From the NCBI RefSeq assembly GCF_009828585.1, contig NZ_WSRZ01000018.1:1-64000 (forward strand): a stretch of DNA of 64,000 nt, written 5' to 3'. The position numbers were made by a program, and so were the translations under genes. The notes under the pieces were generated by a model that made no database searches, had not been told where the DNA came from, and was given only the letters and a program-made list of their open reading frames with translations. Of this stretch, positions 45,865 through 55,127 are shown one piece after another (position 1 is the stretch's first letter; each line of letters starts with the position of its first letter). Origin of the DNA: Shewanella litoralis (GTDB taxonomy: Bacteria; Pseudomonadota; Gammaproteobacteria; Enterobacterales; Shewanellaceae).

Positions 45865-46476
45865 TCAATCCATATTGATATTATCAGACAAGAACGGACT
45901 GAATTTAGCCAGTTCAGCAGCATTATGTACTTCGAGTTTTTTGATGATTTTTGCTCTATGAACTTCAATGGTTCGCAATGAAACAAAAAGCGTATCAGCC
46001 ATTTGTTTATTGGTTTTACCTGCAATAAGCAGTTGCAATACTTGATCTTCCCTTTCTGTTAACGTGCTGTAGCGCTGTTGTAGTTGTACCTTTTCATACT
46101 CGTGCCCGCTTACTAGCAAGGCTTTTTCTATTGCCTGCACCAGCTCTTTGCCTTTGACCGGTTTTTGAAAAAAATCGCATGCACCTTGTCTAAATGCATT
46201 AACGGCCATGGGCAGATCGCCATGACCAGTGAGAAATATTATCCCTATGGGGCTTTGAGCACTTACCAGTTTTTGTTGCAATTGCTGGCCAGTAATATCG
46301 GGCATATTACTGTCGACAATTAAACAAGCTGCAAGTGATATGTCTATCTTGTCTAAAAAGTCTTCGGCGCTGTCAAAGATGCGTAAGTCATACCCGTACT
46401 GCAATAACATAAATTGCATCGAATCGAGTATGGCTAAGTCGTCATCGACCATATAAACGCGTTGAATAGTAGGCAT
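45865..46476 (-). CDS. ttrR: FixJ/NarL-type response regulator, TtrR-like
   Basis: Two-component regulator of about 203 residues: receiver (acidic pair in YMVDDDLAI, phosphoacceptor Asp in CLIVDSNMPDITG, Thr in FLTGHGD, Lys in FFQKPVKGKE) and LuxR-type helix-turn-helix (LTEREDQVLQLLIAGKTNKQMADTLFVSLRTIEVHRAKI). It is divergent from a kinase with a periplasmic binding domain, the arrangement of TtrRS. The ATG at 46476 is preferred over a GTG three codons upstream. Probable activator of the psrABC-like operon. Confidence 0.82.
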   Translation of the reverse strand: MPTIQRVYMVDDDLAILDSMQFMLLQYGYDLRIFDSAEDFLDKIDISLAACLIVDSNMPDITGQQLQQKLVSAQSPIGIIFLTGHGDLPMAVNAFRQGACDFFQKPVKGKELVQAIEKALLVSGHEYEKVQLQQRYSTLTEREDQVLQLLIAGKTNKQMADTLFVSLRTIEVHRAKIIKKLEVHNAAELAKFSPFLSDNINMD

Positions 46477-46630
46477 GTTTATCACAAGAGTAGACTGTTA
46501 CTTTTATTGTAATCATTACTCACTATTGAGCAAATAGTTGCTTGAATTTTGTGCGACAGGCAACTTTATTGACTTAAATAGTCCTTTAAAATGCAGTTAC
46601 CTGTTATCGATTAAGAGTGATGAGTCTTAA

Positions 46631-48499
46631 ATGCGCCTAGCGTTAACGCTAATATTGATAATATTGACTTCGTTGATGGTGTTATCGAGTGTAGATGCCA
46701 AACCTACATTAAATCAAAAGCACACATTAACTGATAACGACACAGTGCATTATCGTGTGGCTGTGCTGGCAAATTATGGCGTGTCCAAAAGTAAAGTGCG
46801 ATGGCAACCATTGATGGATTACCTTACCTCAACAGTGCCGTCAGCCAGTTTTGAAGTGGTACCGCTTGATTTTACCCAAATGAATCAGCAGCTAATGAAT
46901 GGTCAGGTGCAATTTGTAGTCACTAATCCTGGTCATTATTTTAACATGAGTGATGATTATCCTATTTCGTGGCTAGCCACCATGAAAAGCGATAAACATG
47001 GCGGTAATACCTTTGCGATTGGTGCCACCATCATCGTTAGGAACGATAGTGACTTACATACACTAGCAGACTTGGCTGGCCACAGCGTTGTTGCAAGCGA
47101 TCCTAATGCTCTTGGCGGCTATCAAGCGGCGATGGGCTTGATTCATTCGATGGATTATCCTACCGAACATTTTTTCACCAGTGTGTCTTTTGTTGGTTTT
47201 CCGCTAGAGCCGCTGATTTACCAGGTTAGAGATAACACGGCAGATATTGCGATAACGCCTTTTTGTACTTTTGAGCAAATGATTGCTGAAGGTTATATCA
47301 ACGCTGAAAATTTTCGTGTGATTAACGATATCACCCCAGACGGTTACGATTGTGCGGTGAGTACACCGTTATATCCTAATTGGTCGTTTGCCTCATCTGA
47401 TACGGTTCCGTTAACCGTCAGAACTGACATTACCCGCGCGTTATTTTCCATTAGTGAATCTGATCCTATTTCAGTCATCGGTCAAAATCGTGGCTGGGCA
47501 GCGCCAATAAGCCAATTTGAAGTGATCAAGCTATTTAAAGCGTTAAATCTACAAGCCAGTAAAGAGCCTCTTTATATACAGGTTTGGCATTGGATTAAGC
47601 TTAATCAACAGTGGGGCTTTGGTTTCATTGGTTTATTTATTATTGCCACAATTTACCATGTGTGGCTTGAATACCGTTTTATGAGAAAAAGTGAGAATTT
47701 ACTTGCTACAGAGCGCCAGCTAAAAACCAAAGCATTGCAATTAGAACGTTTACAAAGCGCGGCGATTTTAGGTGAAATTGGAGCAGGTTTAGCCCATGAG
47801 CTTAATCAGCCCATTGCTGCGATTACCCAATACAGTGAAGGAGGTATGCTAGAGCAGGCTAAACATTATGGTGAAGACTCTGTGCAATACCAATTACTGG
47901 GTAAAATCTTGCGTCAATCAAATCGTGCCGGAGAAATTGTTCATCGGATAAGGAGTTTGCTGCAACGAAAAGACACTCAAAGTACTGATTTTGATGTGTG
48001 TGAACAAATTACCTTATGTTTAGAGCTATTAGCCCATGAGTTTTTAAATCACAACATTGTTGTAGAAAGCCAACTCAATTGCAGTGAGCTGATGCTAAAA
48101 GGCGATAAGGTTGGTTTTTGCCAGGTCGTGATAAACGTATTAAAAAATGCCATTGATGCACTTTCTGAAACACATCATTTGCAGCAGGGTTTAAAGAGAA
48201 TTTTCATTGAGCTAAGCGTTATTAATGGCCATTTACAGTTAACCATATATGACAATGGCATTGGCCTTACGTGTTCAAACGAAGATTTTAAAACCACATT
48301 TTTCTCTACTAAAGAAAATGGTTTAGGGCTCGGCTTGGCCATTTGTAATGATGTTATTATGAAATTTGGTGGCCAAATCAGTTTAGCTAAATGTGAAAGT
48401 GACCACCGTGCGCCCTGGCAAACTGGTTGCCGGGTGTTAATCGATATTCCCGTTGATCTTCCTCCAGAATCCTATCTTAGCGACCCTAAATTCATTTAA
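46631..48499 (+). CDS. ttrS: Sensor histidine kinase with PhnD-like periplasmic domain, TtrS-like
   Basis: 622 residues: signal/TM at the N-terminus, a periplasmic substrate-binding-type domain (about 35-310, with YRVAVLANYGVSKSKVRWQPL and NPNALGGYQA-like segments) and one TM helix (about 333-350). A DHp helix with the phosphoacceptor His (GLAHELNQPIAAITQYSEGG) and an ATPase domain (NVLKNAIDAL, YDNGIGLT, GLGLGLAIC) follow. This layout matches TtrS, which senses tetrathionate. The actual ligand here may be tetrathionate, thiosulfate or polysulfide, given the PsrABC-type genes downstream. Confidence 0.85.
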   Translation: MRLALTLILIILTSLMVLSSVDAKPTLNQKHTLTDNDTVHYRVAVLANYGVSKSKVRWQPLMDYLTSTVPSASFEVVPLDFTQMNQQLMNGQVQFVVTNPGHYFNMSDDYPISWLATMKSDKHGGNTFAIGATIIVRNDSDLHTLADLAGHSVVASDPNALGGYQAAMGLIHSMDYPTEHFFTSVSFVGFPLEPLIYQVRDNTADIAITPFCTFEQMIAEGYINAENFRVINDITPDGYDCAVSTPLYPNWSFASSDTVPLTVRTDITRALFSISESDPISVIGQNRGWAAPISQFEVIKLFKALNLQASKEPLYIQVWHWIKLNQQWGFGFIGLFIIATIYHVWLEYRFMRKSENLLATERQLKTKALQLERLQSAAILGEIGAGLAHELNQPIAAITQYSEGGMLEQAKHYGEDSVQYQLLGKILRQSNRAGEIVHRIRSLLQRKDTQSTDFDVCEQITLCLELLAHEFLNHNIVVESQLNCSELMLKGDKVGFCQVVINVLKNAIDALSETHHLQQGLKRIFIELSVINGHLQLTIYDNGIGLTCSNEDFKTTFFSTKENGLGLGLAICNDVIMKFGGQISLAKCESDHRAPWQTGCRVLIDIPVDLPPESYLSDPKFI

Positions 48500-48551
48500 C
48501 GTTATGTTTTGAGAGCTTAAACCGTGATGGCTATCAAATGATGATGTGCAA

Positions 48552-48590
48552 TGTGGTTTACCACAATACCCCAAGCATTATTAAGGGGTA
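48552..48590. promoter_or_regulatory. Two adjacent inverted repeats before psrA
   Basis: TGTGGTTTACCACA (48552-48565) is a six-base-arm inverted repeat around TT. It is followed at once by TACCCC (48567-48572) and GGGGTA (48585-48590). Likely regulator binding sites for the psr promoter, with TtrR the nearest candidate. Confidence 0.5.
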
Positions 48591-48610
48591 ACAATGTATT
48601 TAGCGATGGT

Positions 48611-48637
48611 GCTTAGTGTGATGGTTAATCACTAAGC
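48611..48637. promoter_or_regulatory. Inverted repeat close to the psrA start
   Basis: GCTTAGTG and CACTAAGC form perfect eight-base arms with an 11-base spacer, 60-86 bases before the psrA ATG. It could be a leader hairpin or an operator; there is no T run. Confidence 0.4.
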
Positions 48638-48696
48638 CCGTTAAATCAAAGTTAACCTTAATAACGTTAAGCTTCGCCAAGGTGAAGGGGGCAATT

Positions 48697-50979
48697 ATGA
48701 TTCAGTTAAATCGGCGTCATTTTTTAAAAGGAGCGGGGGCCAGTGGTGCGACATGTGCGCTGGCTAGTTTTTTACCTGGCTCGCTAGCTGCAATAGAGAA
48801 ACAACCTCTTAAAGGAATTGCTTCTGAAGTGGCCAGTATTTGCGAAATGTGCTCGACACGCTGTCCAATTAAGGCACGCATTGTCGATGGCAAAAATGTG
48901 TTTATTAGCGGTAATAAAGAAGCCAAATCTTTTGGCGGTAAAGTGTGTGCTCGAGGTGGAGCAGGCCACAGCTTGCTATACGATCCACAGCGAATTGTTA
49001 AACCGTTAAAACGTGCTGGTGAGCGTGGTGAAGGAAAATGGACTGAAATTAGCTGGGACGATGCTTATCAATTTATCGCCGAGAAACTCAACACCATTAA
49101 ACAACAATACGGTGCAGAAACTGTCGCGTTTTCATCTAAATCTGGTTCGTTAGACGGTCATGTTTTTCACTTAGCTTCTGCATTTGGTACACCCAATACC
49201 TTCACACATGCTTCAACATGTCCTGGCGCTTATGAAATTGCCGCGAAAGCCATGTTCGGCACCAAAATGAAGCGCGACCTTGGTAACTCTGAATACATCA
49301 TAAACTTTGGTCATAATATTTATGAAGGCATTAACATGTCTGAAACTAGAGGCATGATGCAAGCTCAGATAGATAAAGGGGCCAAGTTAGTGGTATTTGA
49401 ACCACGTTTCTCTGTGGTAGCAGATAAAGCTGATGAATGGCACGCCATACGTCCAGGCACTGATGTGTCAGTGGCATTAGCATTATGCCATGTGCTGATT
49501 TATGACAATTTGTATGACAGTCAATTTGTTGAGCAATATGTTGTCGGGTTTGAAGAGTTTGCGGCAGAGGTAAAAAAATATACTCCTGAGTGGGCAGAAT
49601 CGATTTCAGATGTGTCTGCGGTTGCCATTCGTCGTATCGCGCATGAATACGCTAGCCATGCACCACATGCGGTAGTTGATTTTGGCCATCGTGCGACTTT
49701 TACTCCAGAAGAATTTGATATGCGCCGCGCTATTTATGCTGCCAATATTTTGATTGGTAATATTGAGCGCAAAGGTGGCATATACATGGGCCAAAAAGCT
49801 CCGGGTTACAATAAGTTTGCCGGTGAAGCTGTCGCGCCTGAATTAGCTAAACCGGGTGTTGAAGGGATGCCTAAAATTTCTGCGATACGCATTGATCAAG
49901 TTGAAAAGCAATACAAACTCATGTGGTCTTCAGGTGGGGTGTATCAAACCATCATCGATGCAACATTAGAGGCTAAACCCTATCAACTCAAAGCCTGGGT
50001 AATGAGTCGTACTAACCCGATGCAAACGCTTACAGATAGAGCCAAAGTGGAGCAATCTCTTAAAGCACTAGAATTAGTGGTGTGTTGTGATTTGTACATT
50101 AGTGAAACCGCCGCCTATGCCGACATTATTTTACCTGAATCTACCTACCTTGAACGTGATGAAGAAATTTTTGATAAGTCTGGAAAAAACCCCGCCTATT
50201 ATGTGCGTCAACGAGCGGTAGAAACCATAGGTGATACTCGCCCAAGCTGGCAAATCTTTAAAGAGCTAGGCCATGCCTTAGGACTTGATAAGTTTTACCC
50301 ATGGGAGAACATTGAAACCTTACAACTCATGCAGTTCAATCGCGATCACAACCTATTAGCACACATCAAAAAAATGGGTTATGTCAGTTATGGCAAGCCG
50401 TTGATGTTACGTGAACCGAGTATGGTGGCAGAATTTGTTAACGCTTATCCTAATGCTCGACATGCTGATCATGACGGCAGCTACGCATCGGCAATGACAT
50501 TTAAAACCCCAAGCGGAAAAATAGAGTTAACCTCAGCGCAAGTTGAAGACATGGCGCCAGGTAGAGGTGTGATTAAGCATCGACCTGTGCAACTTAAAAA
50601 AGCCGACGAATTGTATTTTATTCAAGGCAAAGTGGCCGTCCATACTAATGGTGCGACTCATAACATTCCTATGTTAGCCAACTTGATGTCTGACAATGCT
50701 ATTTGGATCCATCCCATTACCGCAGGTCGTTTAAATATTCACAGTGGCGATGCCATTCAATTAACCAGCAGTGTCGGCAGTGAAGAAGGCACCGCGTTAG
50801 TCACGCCTGGAATTCGTCAAGACACCGTATTTGCCTACATGGGCTTTGGTTCTAAAAACAAAGAGTTGGTTCGTGCAACGGGTAAAGGCATTCATTGCGG
50901 CAATTTATTACCTAATGCAAGTGCGCCAGTTTGTGGCATGAACATACATACCACGGGTGTTAAGTTGGCAAAAATTTAG
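48697..50979 (+). CDS. psrA: Molybdopterin oxidoreductase catalytic subunit, polysulfide/thiosulfate reductase type
   Basis: Tat-exported catalytic subunit of about 760 residues. Twin-arginine signal NRRHFLKGAGAS, [4Fe-4S] motif CEMCSTRCPIKARI with the fourth Cys in GGKVCARGGAG, and a likely molybdenum-ligand Cys in HASTCPGAYEIA. Later segments (DIILPESTYLERDEE, and the C-terminal MoCo-binding domain from about 640) are typical of the PhsA/PsrA/SrrA group. The A-B-C gene order differs from the B-C-A order of tetrathionate reductase. The start at 48697 has AAGGGGG upstream. Substrate (polysulfide, thiosulfate or tetrathionate) is not certain. Confidence 0.85.
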   Translation: MIQLNRRHFLKGAGASGATCALASFLPGSLAAIEKQPLKGIASEVASICEMCSTRCPIKARIVDGKNVFISGNKEAKSFGGKVCARGGAGHSLLYDPQRIVKPLKRAGERGEGKWTEISWDDAYQFIAEKLNTIKQQYGAETVAFSSKSGSLDGHVFHLASAFGTPNTFTHASTCPGAYEIAAKAMFGTKMKRDLGNSEYIINFGHNIYEGINMSETRGMMQAQIDKGAKLVVFEPRFSVVADKADEWHAIRPGTDVSVALALCHVLIYDNLYDSQFVEQYVVGFEEFAAEVKKYTPEWAESISDVSAVAIRRIAHEYASHAPHAVVDFGHRATFTPEEFDMRRAIYAANILIGNIERKGGIYMGQKAPGYNKFAGEAVAPELAKPGVEGMPKISAIRIDQVEKQYKLMWSSGGVYQTIIDATLEAKPYQLKAWVMSRTNPMQTLTDRAKVEQSLKALELVVCCDLYISETAAYADIILPESTYLERDEEIFDKSGKNPAYYVRQRAVETIGDTRPSWQIFKELGHALGLDKFYPWENIETLQLMQFNRDHNLLAHIKKMGYVSYGKPLMLREPSMVAEFVNAYPNARHADHDGSYASAMTFKTPSGKIELTSAQVEDMAPGRGVIKHRPVQLKKADELYFIQGKVAVHTNGATHNIPMLANLMSDNAIWIHPITAGRLNIHSGDAIQLTSSVGSEEGTALVTPGIRQDTVFAYMGFGSKNKELVRATGKGIHCGNLLPNASAPVCGMNIHTTGVKLAKI

Positions 50980-51006
50980 CCGTAACTAATTGATTTGGAG
51001 TCTCCT

Positions 51007-51579
51007 ATGAATAAACGATATGTCATGGTGCATGACGAAAGCAAATGCATCGGCTGCCAAGCGTGTAATGTAGCCTGCCGTAGTGAAAATGATGTACCTG
51101 AAGGGGTAACCCGCCTGCAAGTACGAGTAGAAGGGCCATTTGGTGAAGCCCCTAATCTACATTTTAAATACCATCGAGTGTCGTGTCAGCAATGTGAAGA
51201 TGCGCCCTGTGTCACTGTGTGCCCAACAGGTGCAGCTTACATAGATGAAAATGGCCTAGTGTCTATCCATAACGATAAGTGCATTGGTTGTATGTATTGT
51301 GTGGCGGCGTGTCCTTATAAAGTCCGCTTTATTAACCCAATAACCAAAGCGGCTGATAAGTGTAATTTCTGTAAAGACACCCGTTTAGCAAGAGGTGAGC
51401 AACCCGCTTGTGTGACTGTGTGTCCTACCGATGCATTGTATTTTGGCGATGCTAACGACAGTAACAGCGACGTGGCCAAGTTACTCAATACCAAAATAAC
51501 CTATCAAGATAAAACCCATTTAGGCACCAAACCAAGGGTTTACCGTGTTCCGACTAAACGTGGAGGGATTCAATCATGA
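51007..51579 (+). CDS. psrB: Iron-sulfur subunit with four [4Fe-4S] clusters
   Basis: Electron-transfer subunit of about 190 residues with ferredoxin motifs: CIGCQACNVACRSEND, CQQCEDAPCVTVCPTGAAY, CIGCMYCVAACPYKVRF and CNFCKDTR with CVTVCPTDAL. It links the quinol-oxidising membrane subunit to PsrA on the periplasmic side. No signal of its own, as expected for co-export with PsrA. It overlaps psrC by four bases. Confidence 0.9.
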   Translation: MNKRYVMVHDESKCIGCQACNVACRSENDVPEGVTRLQVRVEGPFGEAPNLHFKYHRVSCQQCEDAPCVTVCPTGAAYIDENGLVSIHNDKCIGCMYCVAACPYKVRFINPITKAADKCNFCKDTRLARGEQPACVTVCPTDALYFGDANDSNSDVAKLLNTKITYQDKTHLGTKPRVYRVPTKRGGIQS

Positions 51580-52517
51580 ACAATATCTGGGGCGATATGG
51601 CGCAATACGATCCTGTGGTGTGGAACTGGATAATTGCGGTTTACTTATTTATGGCGGGGTTATCAGCTGGTAGCGTACTGATTGGTATTGGTTTGCGTTG
51701 GTATAGCAAAGATAAACAGATTGAAAGTGCGATATTAAAAGCCTCGGCCATTATTGGACCCGTGGCGATAACGCTAGGTTTAGCCTGTTTAGTATTTGAT
51801 TTAACCAAACCCTTTCATTTTTGGTTGATTTTGATTAATTACAATTTTGATTCTGTTATGGCGATTGGTGTGGCTGCGTTACTGGCTTATTCACCTTTAG
51901 GCATTGCCTATTCAATGATTGTATTACGTGATGAGCTGCCTAAGTGGAAATTAGGCTTTTTAGTGCCAATAAGTCACATGCTAATGCCATTTAGAACAAT
52001 GATTGAAATTCTATTGTTTGTATTGGCAGTGGGCGTGGGCGCTTATACTGGTTTCTTAATTTCAGCGATGAATGCGTATCCAATGTTAAATACGGCTATT
52101 TTACCAGCGTTGTTTTTAGCATCGGGTTTGTCTGCTGGTGCTGCAGGTAACTTAATTGTGGCGTTAACCTGCTTTAACTGCACTTCACATGACGATGATG
52201 TGAGCAAATTGCATGGCCTGGATTTACCGGTGATCATTACCGAAATGATGTTTTTGGTGATGTTATTTACCTCTCTGTATTTTACTGGCGGTGCTGCGGC
52301 ACAAGCATTAGCATCGTTAACACAGGATATTTGGGCGAGTGTATTTTGGTATGGTGTGGTTGGTATTGGTTTTTGTATTCCAATCTTATCAATGTTTCTA
52401 CCTTCAAAAGCTCGTCATACCAAGGCGATGATGTTAACCGTTGCGTGTTGCAGCTTAACCGGTGTGTTAGCGCTACGACATTTCATTATTTACGCGGGCC
52501 AAACTTATATTAGTTAA
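51576..52517 (+). CDS. psrC: NrfD-type membrane subunit
   Basis: Integral membrane quinol oxidase subunit of 313 residues with about eight to nine helices, NrfD/PsrC family. It begins VWNWIIAVYLFMAGLSAGSVLIGIGLR and contains LTKPFHFWLILINYNFDSVMAIGV. It anchors PsrAB to the membrane and feeds electrons from the quinone pool. Its start codon overlaps the psrB stop (ATGA). A strong terminator follows. Confidence 0.9.
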   Translation: MNNIWGDMAQYDPVVWNWIIAVYLFMAGLSAGSVLIGIGLRWYSKDKQIESAILKASAIIGPVAITLGLACLVFDLTKPFHFWLILINYNFDSVMAIGVAALLAYSPLGIAYSMIVLRDELPKWKLGFLVPISHMLMPFRTMIEILLFVLAVGVGAYTGFLISAMNAYPMLNTAILPALFLASGLSAGAAGNLIVALTCFNCTSHDDDVSKLHGLDLPVIITEMMFLVMLFTSLYFTGGAAAQALASLTQDIWASVFWYGVVGIGFCIPILSMFLPSKARHTKAMMLTVACCSLTGVLALRHFIIYAGQTYIS

Positions 52518-52564
52518 CCTAAGCTTAAGGTATTAACCTCTTAAAATTATTGAACTCTAAATGC

Positions 52565-52592
52565 AAAGGCCTTATATCGCTATAAGGCCTTT
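52565..52592. terminator. Bidirectional terminator between psrC and the symporter gene
   Basis: AAAGGCCTTATA, loop TCGC, and TATAAGGCCTTT form a perfect 12-base stem between convergent genes. Confidence 0.93.
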
Positions 52593-52617
52593 TGTATGAT
52601 GCGACTACCAACAATGA

Positions 52618-54390
52618 TTACGCGTTTTGTACCACCGCTTTTTTAGCGGTGCCATCACCAGAACGTGCAGCATATACAAGTAGTACGCCTACCACTAACA
52701 CTACCGATCCGCATAGTAAGAACATTAAACGGCCCGTTGGTTCGTTAGGGATTAACGCCATTATCAGTACGCCAAAACCTGCAACAGTAATGAGGTTACC
52801 GAGCATTGAACGCTGTTTAGTGTCTAGCGTTTGTTGATCTTCGCTGTCTGCAATGACCGGAGTGTTCCAGTTAATAAATAACTGATCTACTTCTTTTTCA
52901 CGCTCAGGAGACAATCCTTTATAAAACAGCATGGTTAAGAAGAAGAATCCGCCCGTAAAGATAACGTGAGCGGCTAAGCTTAAGCCAATCTTTAAGTCAG
53001 ACCATTCGCGATCGGTTAGTGGCGTCTCTAGGCCCAATAGCCCTTCGAATTGCCCTGCGGTCAGTGCAATACCAAAAACATAAGACACAAAGCCGCCGAC
53101 AATTAAGGTTGTCCAACCAGACCAGTCAGGGGTTTTACGGATCCACATGCCCAGTAATACCGGTATTAACATCGGGAAGCCAATTAATGCACCGACGTTT
53201 AACACAATATCGAACAAGCTTAAGTGACTAAGAGAGTTAATAAACAAGCCAATCAAAATCATGATAATGCCCATGATGACTGTGGTAATTTTACTGACGG
53301 TGACCAACTCTTTTTGTGAAGCATGTTCACGTAATATCGGTGAGTAGAAGTTACAGACAAAGATACCCGCATTACGGTTAAGGCCAGAATCCATAGACGA
53401 CATGGTTGCTGCAAACATGGCTGACATTAACAAGCCGACCATACCGGCTGGCATGACTTCTTGCACAAAAGCTAAATAGGCGGCATCACCTGCCTTGTCA
53501 CCCATAAAGGCATATTGCAGGGCAAAGTCAGGCATAAACGCGCTGACATACCAAGGTGGTAAGAACCAAATTAATGGGCCAACTACCATTAAAATACAGG
53601 CGAGGGCAGCAGCTTTTTTAGCATTTTCACTGTCTTTAGCACATAAATAACGATAAGCATTAATGCTGTTGTTCATTACGCCAAATTGTTTAACAAAGAT
53701 GAACACCACCCAGAGTACAAAGACGCTGACGTAATTTAAATCATTACCCAACATAAAGTTACCGTGGAACTTATCGATAATATTGCCGATCCCTCCACCA
53801 TAAAAATAGGCTGCAATCGCACAGGTAATGGTTACGGCCATGATCACGATCATTTGCATAAAGTCTGATGCTACAACGGCCCATGAGCCACCAGTAACTG
53901 ACATGACAACGAGCACTGCACCGGTAACTATAATGGTGGTTTCCATAGGGATATCGAACACCGCCGATACAAATATGGCTAAACCATTGAGCCAAATGCC
54001 GGCAGAAATTAATGAGTCCGGCATACCCGCCCATGTGAAAAACTGCTCAGAAGTCTTACCAAAACGTTGGCGAATGGCTTCAATTGCTGTCACTACTCTT
54101 AATTGTCTAAACTTTGGCGCAAAATACAGGTAATTCATTAAGTAGCCAAAAGCATTGGCTAAAAACAGAATAACCACTACAAAACCGTCTGAAAAAGCCC
54201 GACCCGCAGCACCGGTAAAAGTCCATGCACTAAATTGTGTCATAAAGGCGGTGGCCCCAACCATCCACCACAACATTTTTCCGCCGCCCCTAAAGTAATC
54301 GCTGGTGGAGGTGGTAAATTTTCTAAACATCCACCCAATAGCGATTAAAAAGAAAAAATAGGCAAGTACGACAAGCATATCAATAGTCAT
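52618..54390 (-). CDS. Sodium:solute symporter, probable alginate-oligomer or uronate transporter
   Basis: SSS-family symporter, 590 residues, about 14 helices. N-terminal VVLAYFFFLIAIGWMFRK, STSDYFRGGGKMLWWMVGATAFMTQFSAWTFTGAAG and the central SAMFAATMSSMDSGLNRNAGIF region are characteristic. It stands in an alginate locus and resembles the ToaB-type transporters that bring in unsaturated alginate oligomers or DEH, so that substrate is inferred. GAGG precedes the ATG. A terminator separates it from eda. Confidence 0.83.
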   Translation of the reverse strand: MTIDMLVVLAYFFFLIAIGWMFRKFTTSTSDYFRGGGKMLWWMVGATAFMTQFSAWTFTGAAGRAFSDGFVVVILFLANAFGYLMNYLYFAPKFRQLRVVTAIEAIRQRFGKTSEQFFTWAGMPDSLISAGIWLNGLAIFVSAVFDIPMETTIIVTGAVLVVMSVTGGSWAVVASDFMQMIVIMAVTITCAIAAYFYGGGIGNIIDKFHGNFMLGNDLNYVSVFVLWVVFIFVKQFGVMNNSINAYRYLCAKDSENAKKAAALACILMVVGPLIWFLPPWYVSAFMPDFALQYAFMGDKAGDAAYLAFVQEVMPAGMVGLLMSAMFAATMSSMDSGLNRNAGIFVCNFYSPILREHASQKELVTVSKITTVIMGIIMILIGLFINSLSHLSLFDIVLNVGALIGFPMLIPVLLGMWIRKTPDWSGWTTLIVGGFVSYVFGIALTAGQFEGLLGLETPLTDREWSDLKIGLSLAAHVIFTGGFFFLTMLFYKGLSPEREKEVDQLFINWNTPVIADSEDQQTLDTKQRSMLGNLITVAGFGVLIMALIPNEPTGRLMFLLCGSVVLVVGVLLVYAARSGDGTAKKAVVQNA

Positions 54391-54443
54391 GATTTAGCCT
54401 CGATAATAATAACTCTATGTTTGTGTTAACAATGTTAACCGCG

Positions 54444-54471
54444 AAAAAATGGCCATACATCTGATGGCCAT
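54444..54471 (-). terminator. Terminator-like hairpin between eda and the symporter gene
   Basis: Two copies of the self-complementary ATGGCCAT (54449-54456 and 54464-54471) form an eight-base stem with a seven-base loop. On the minus strand it is followed by six T. Confidence 0.75.
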
Positions 54472-54478
54472 AAGATTT

Positions 54479-55111
54479 TTATTCTGATTTATTGATGTGT
54501 GCTACTGCTACGCGTACCAAACGACCAATTTCGTCCCATTGACCAGCGTCAATAAGATTGGTTGGCACCATCCAGGTACCACCACAGGCAAGCACTGCTG
54601 GTATATCAAGATATGAATCGATATTGGCTAAGTTTACACCACCTGTTGGCATAAACTTCACGGGATAAACGGCGGTTAATGCTTTAAGCATGTTGACGCC
54701 ACCAGAGGGCTCAGCAGGGAAAAATTTAAGCGTTCTTAAGCCCATTTCCATGGCTTGCTCAACAAGGCTTGGGTTGTTAACGCCGGGAACAATGGGCATA
54801 CCTTTATCAAGACAATGCTGAACAACACGAGGATTAAAGCCTGGGCTCACGATAAAGTCGACACCGGCTGCAATAGCCTGGTCTGCTTGTTCTGTGGTTA
54901 AAATAGTACCCGCACCAATAAACATAAACGGAAAGGCTTCACGCATGGCTTTAATGGCATCTGCTGCGCATTCTGTTCTAAACGTGACTTCAGCACTTGG
55001 CATGCCATTGTCAATCAATGCTCTGGCTAACGGGACTGCGTCAGCAGTGTTATTAATGGCAATCACAGGGATTAGTTTATGTTTTGCTAATAAGTCGTTC
55101 ATTAAAATCAT
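54479..55111 (-). CDS. eda: KDPG/KHG aldolase
   Basis: Splits 2-keto-3-deoxy-6-phosphogluconate into pyruvate and glyceraldehyde 3-phosphate, the last step of the Entner-Doudoroff branch used by alginate and pectin catabolism. 210 residues; active-site segments EVTFRTECA (Glu) and LKFFPAEPSGG (Schiff-base Lys), plus GAGTILTTEQA. It follows kdgK by 16 bases. Start could be 55111 or three codons later. Confidence 0.92.
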   Translation of the reverse strand: MILMNDLLAKHKLIPVIAINNTADAVPLARALIDNGMPSAEVTFRTECAADAIKAMREAFPFMFIGAGTILTTEQADQAIAAGVDFIVSPGFNPRVVQHCLDKGMPIVPGVNNPSLVEQAMEMGLRTLKFFPAEPSGGVNMLKALTAVYPVKFMPTGGVNLANIDSYLDIPAVLACGGTWMVPTNLIDAGQWDEIGRLVRVAVAHINKSE

Positions 55112-55127
55112 GGTCTTCTCGAGTCAA

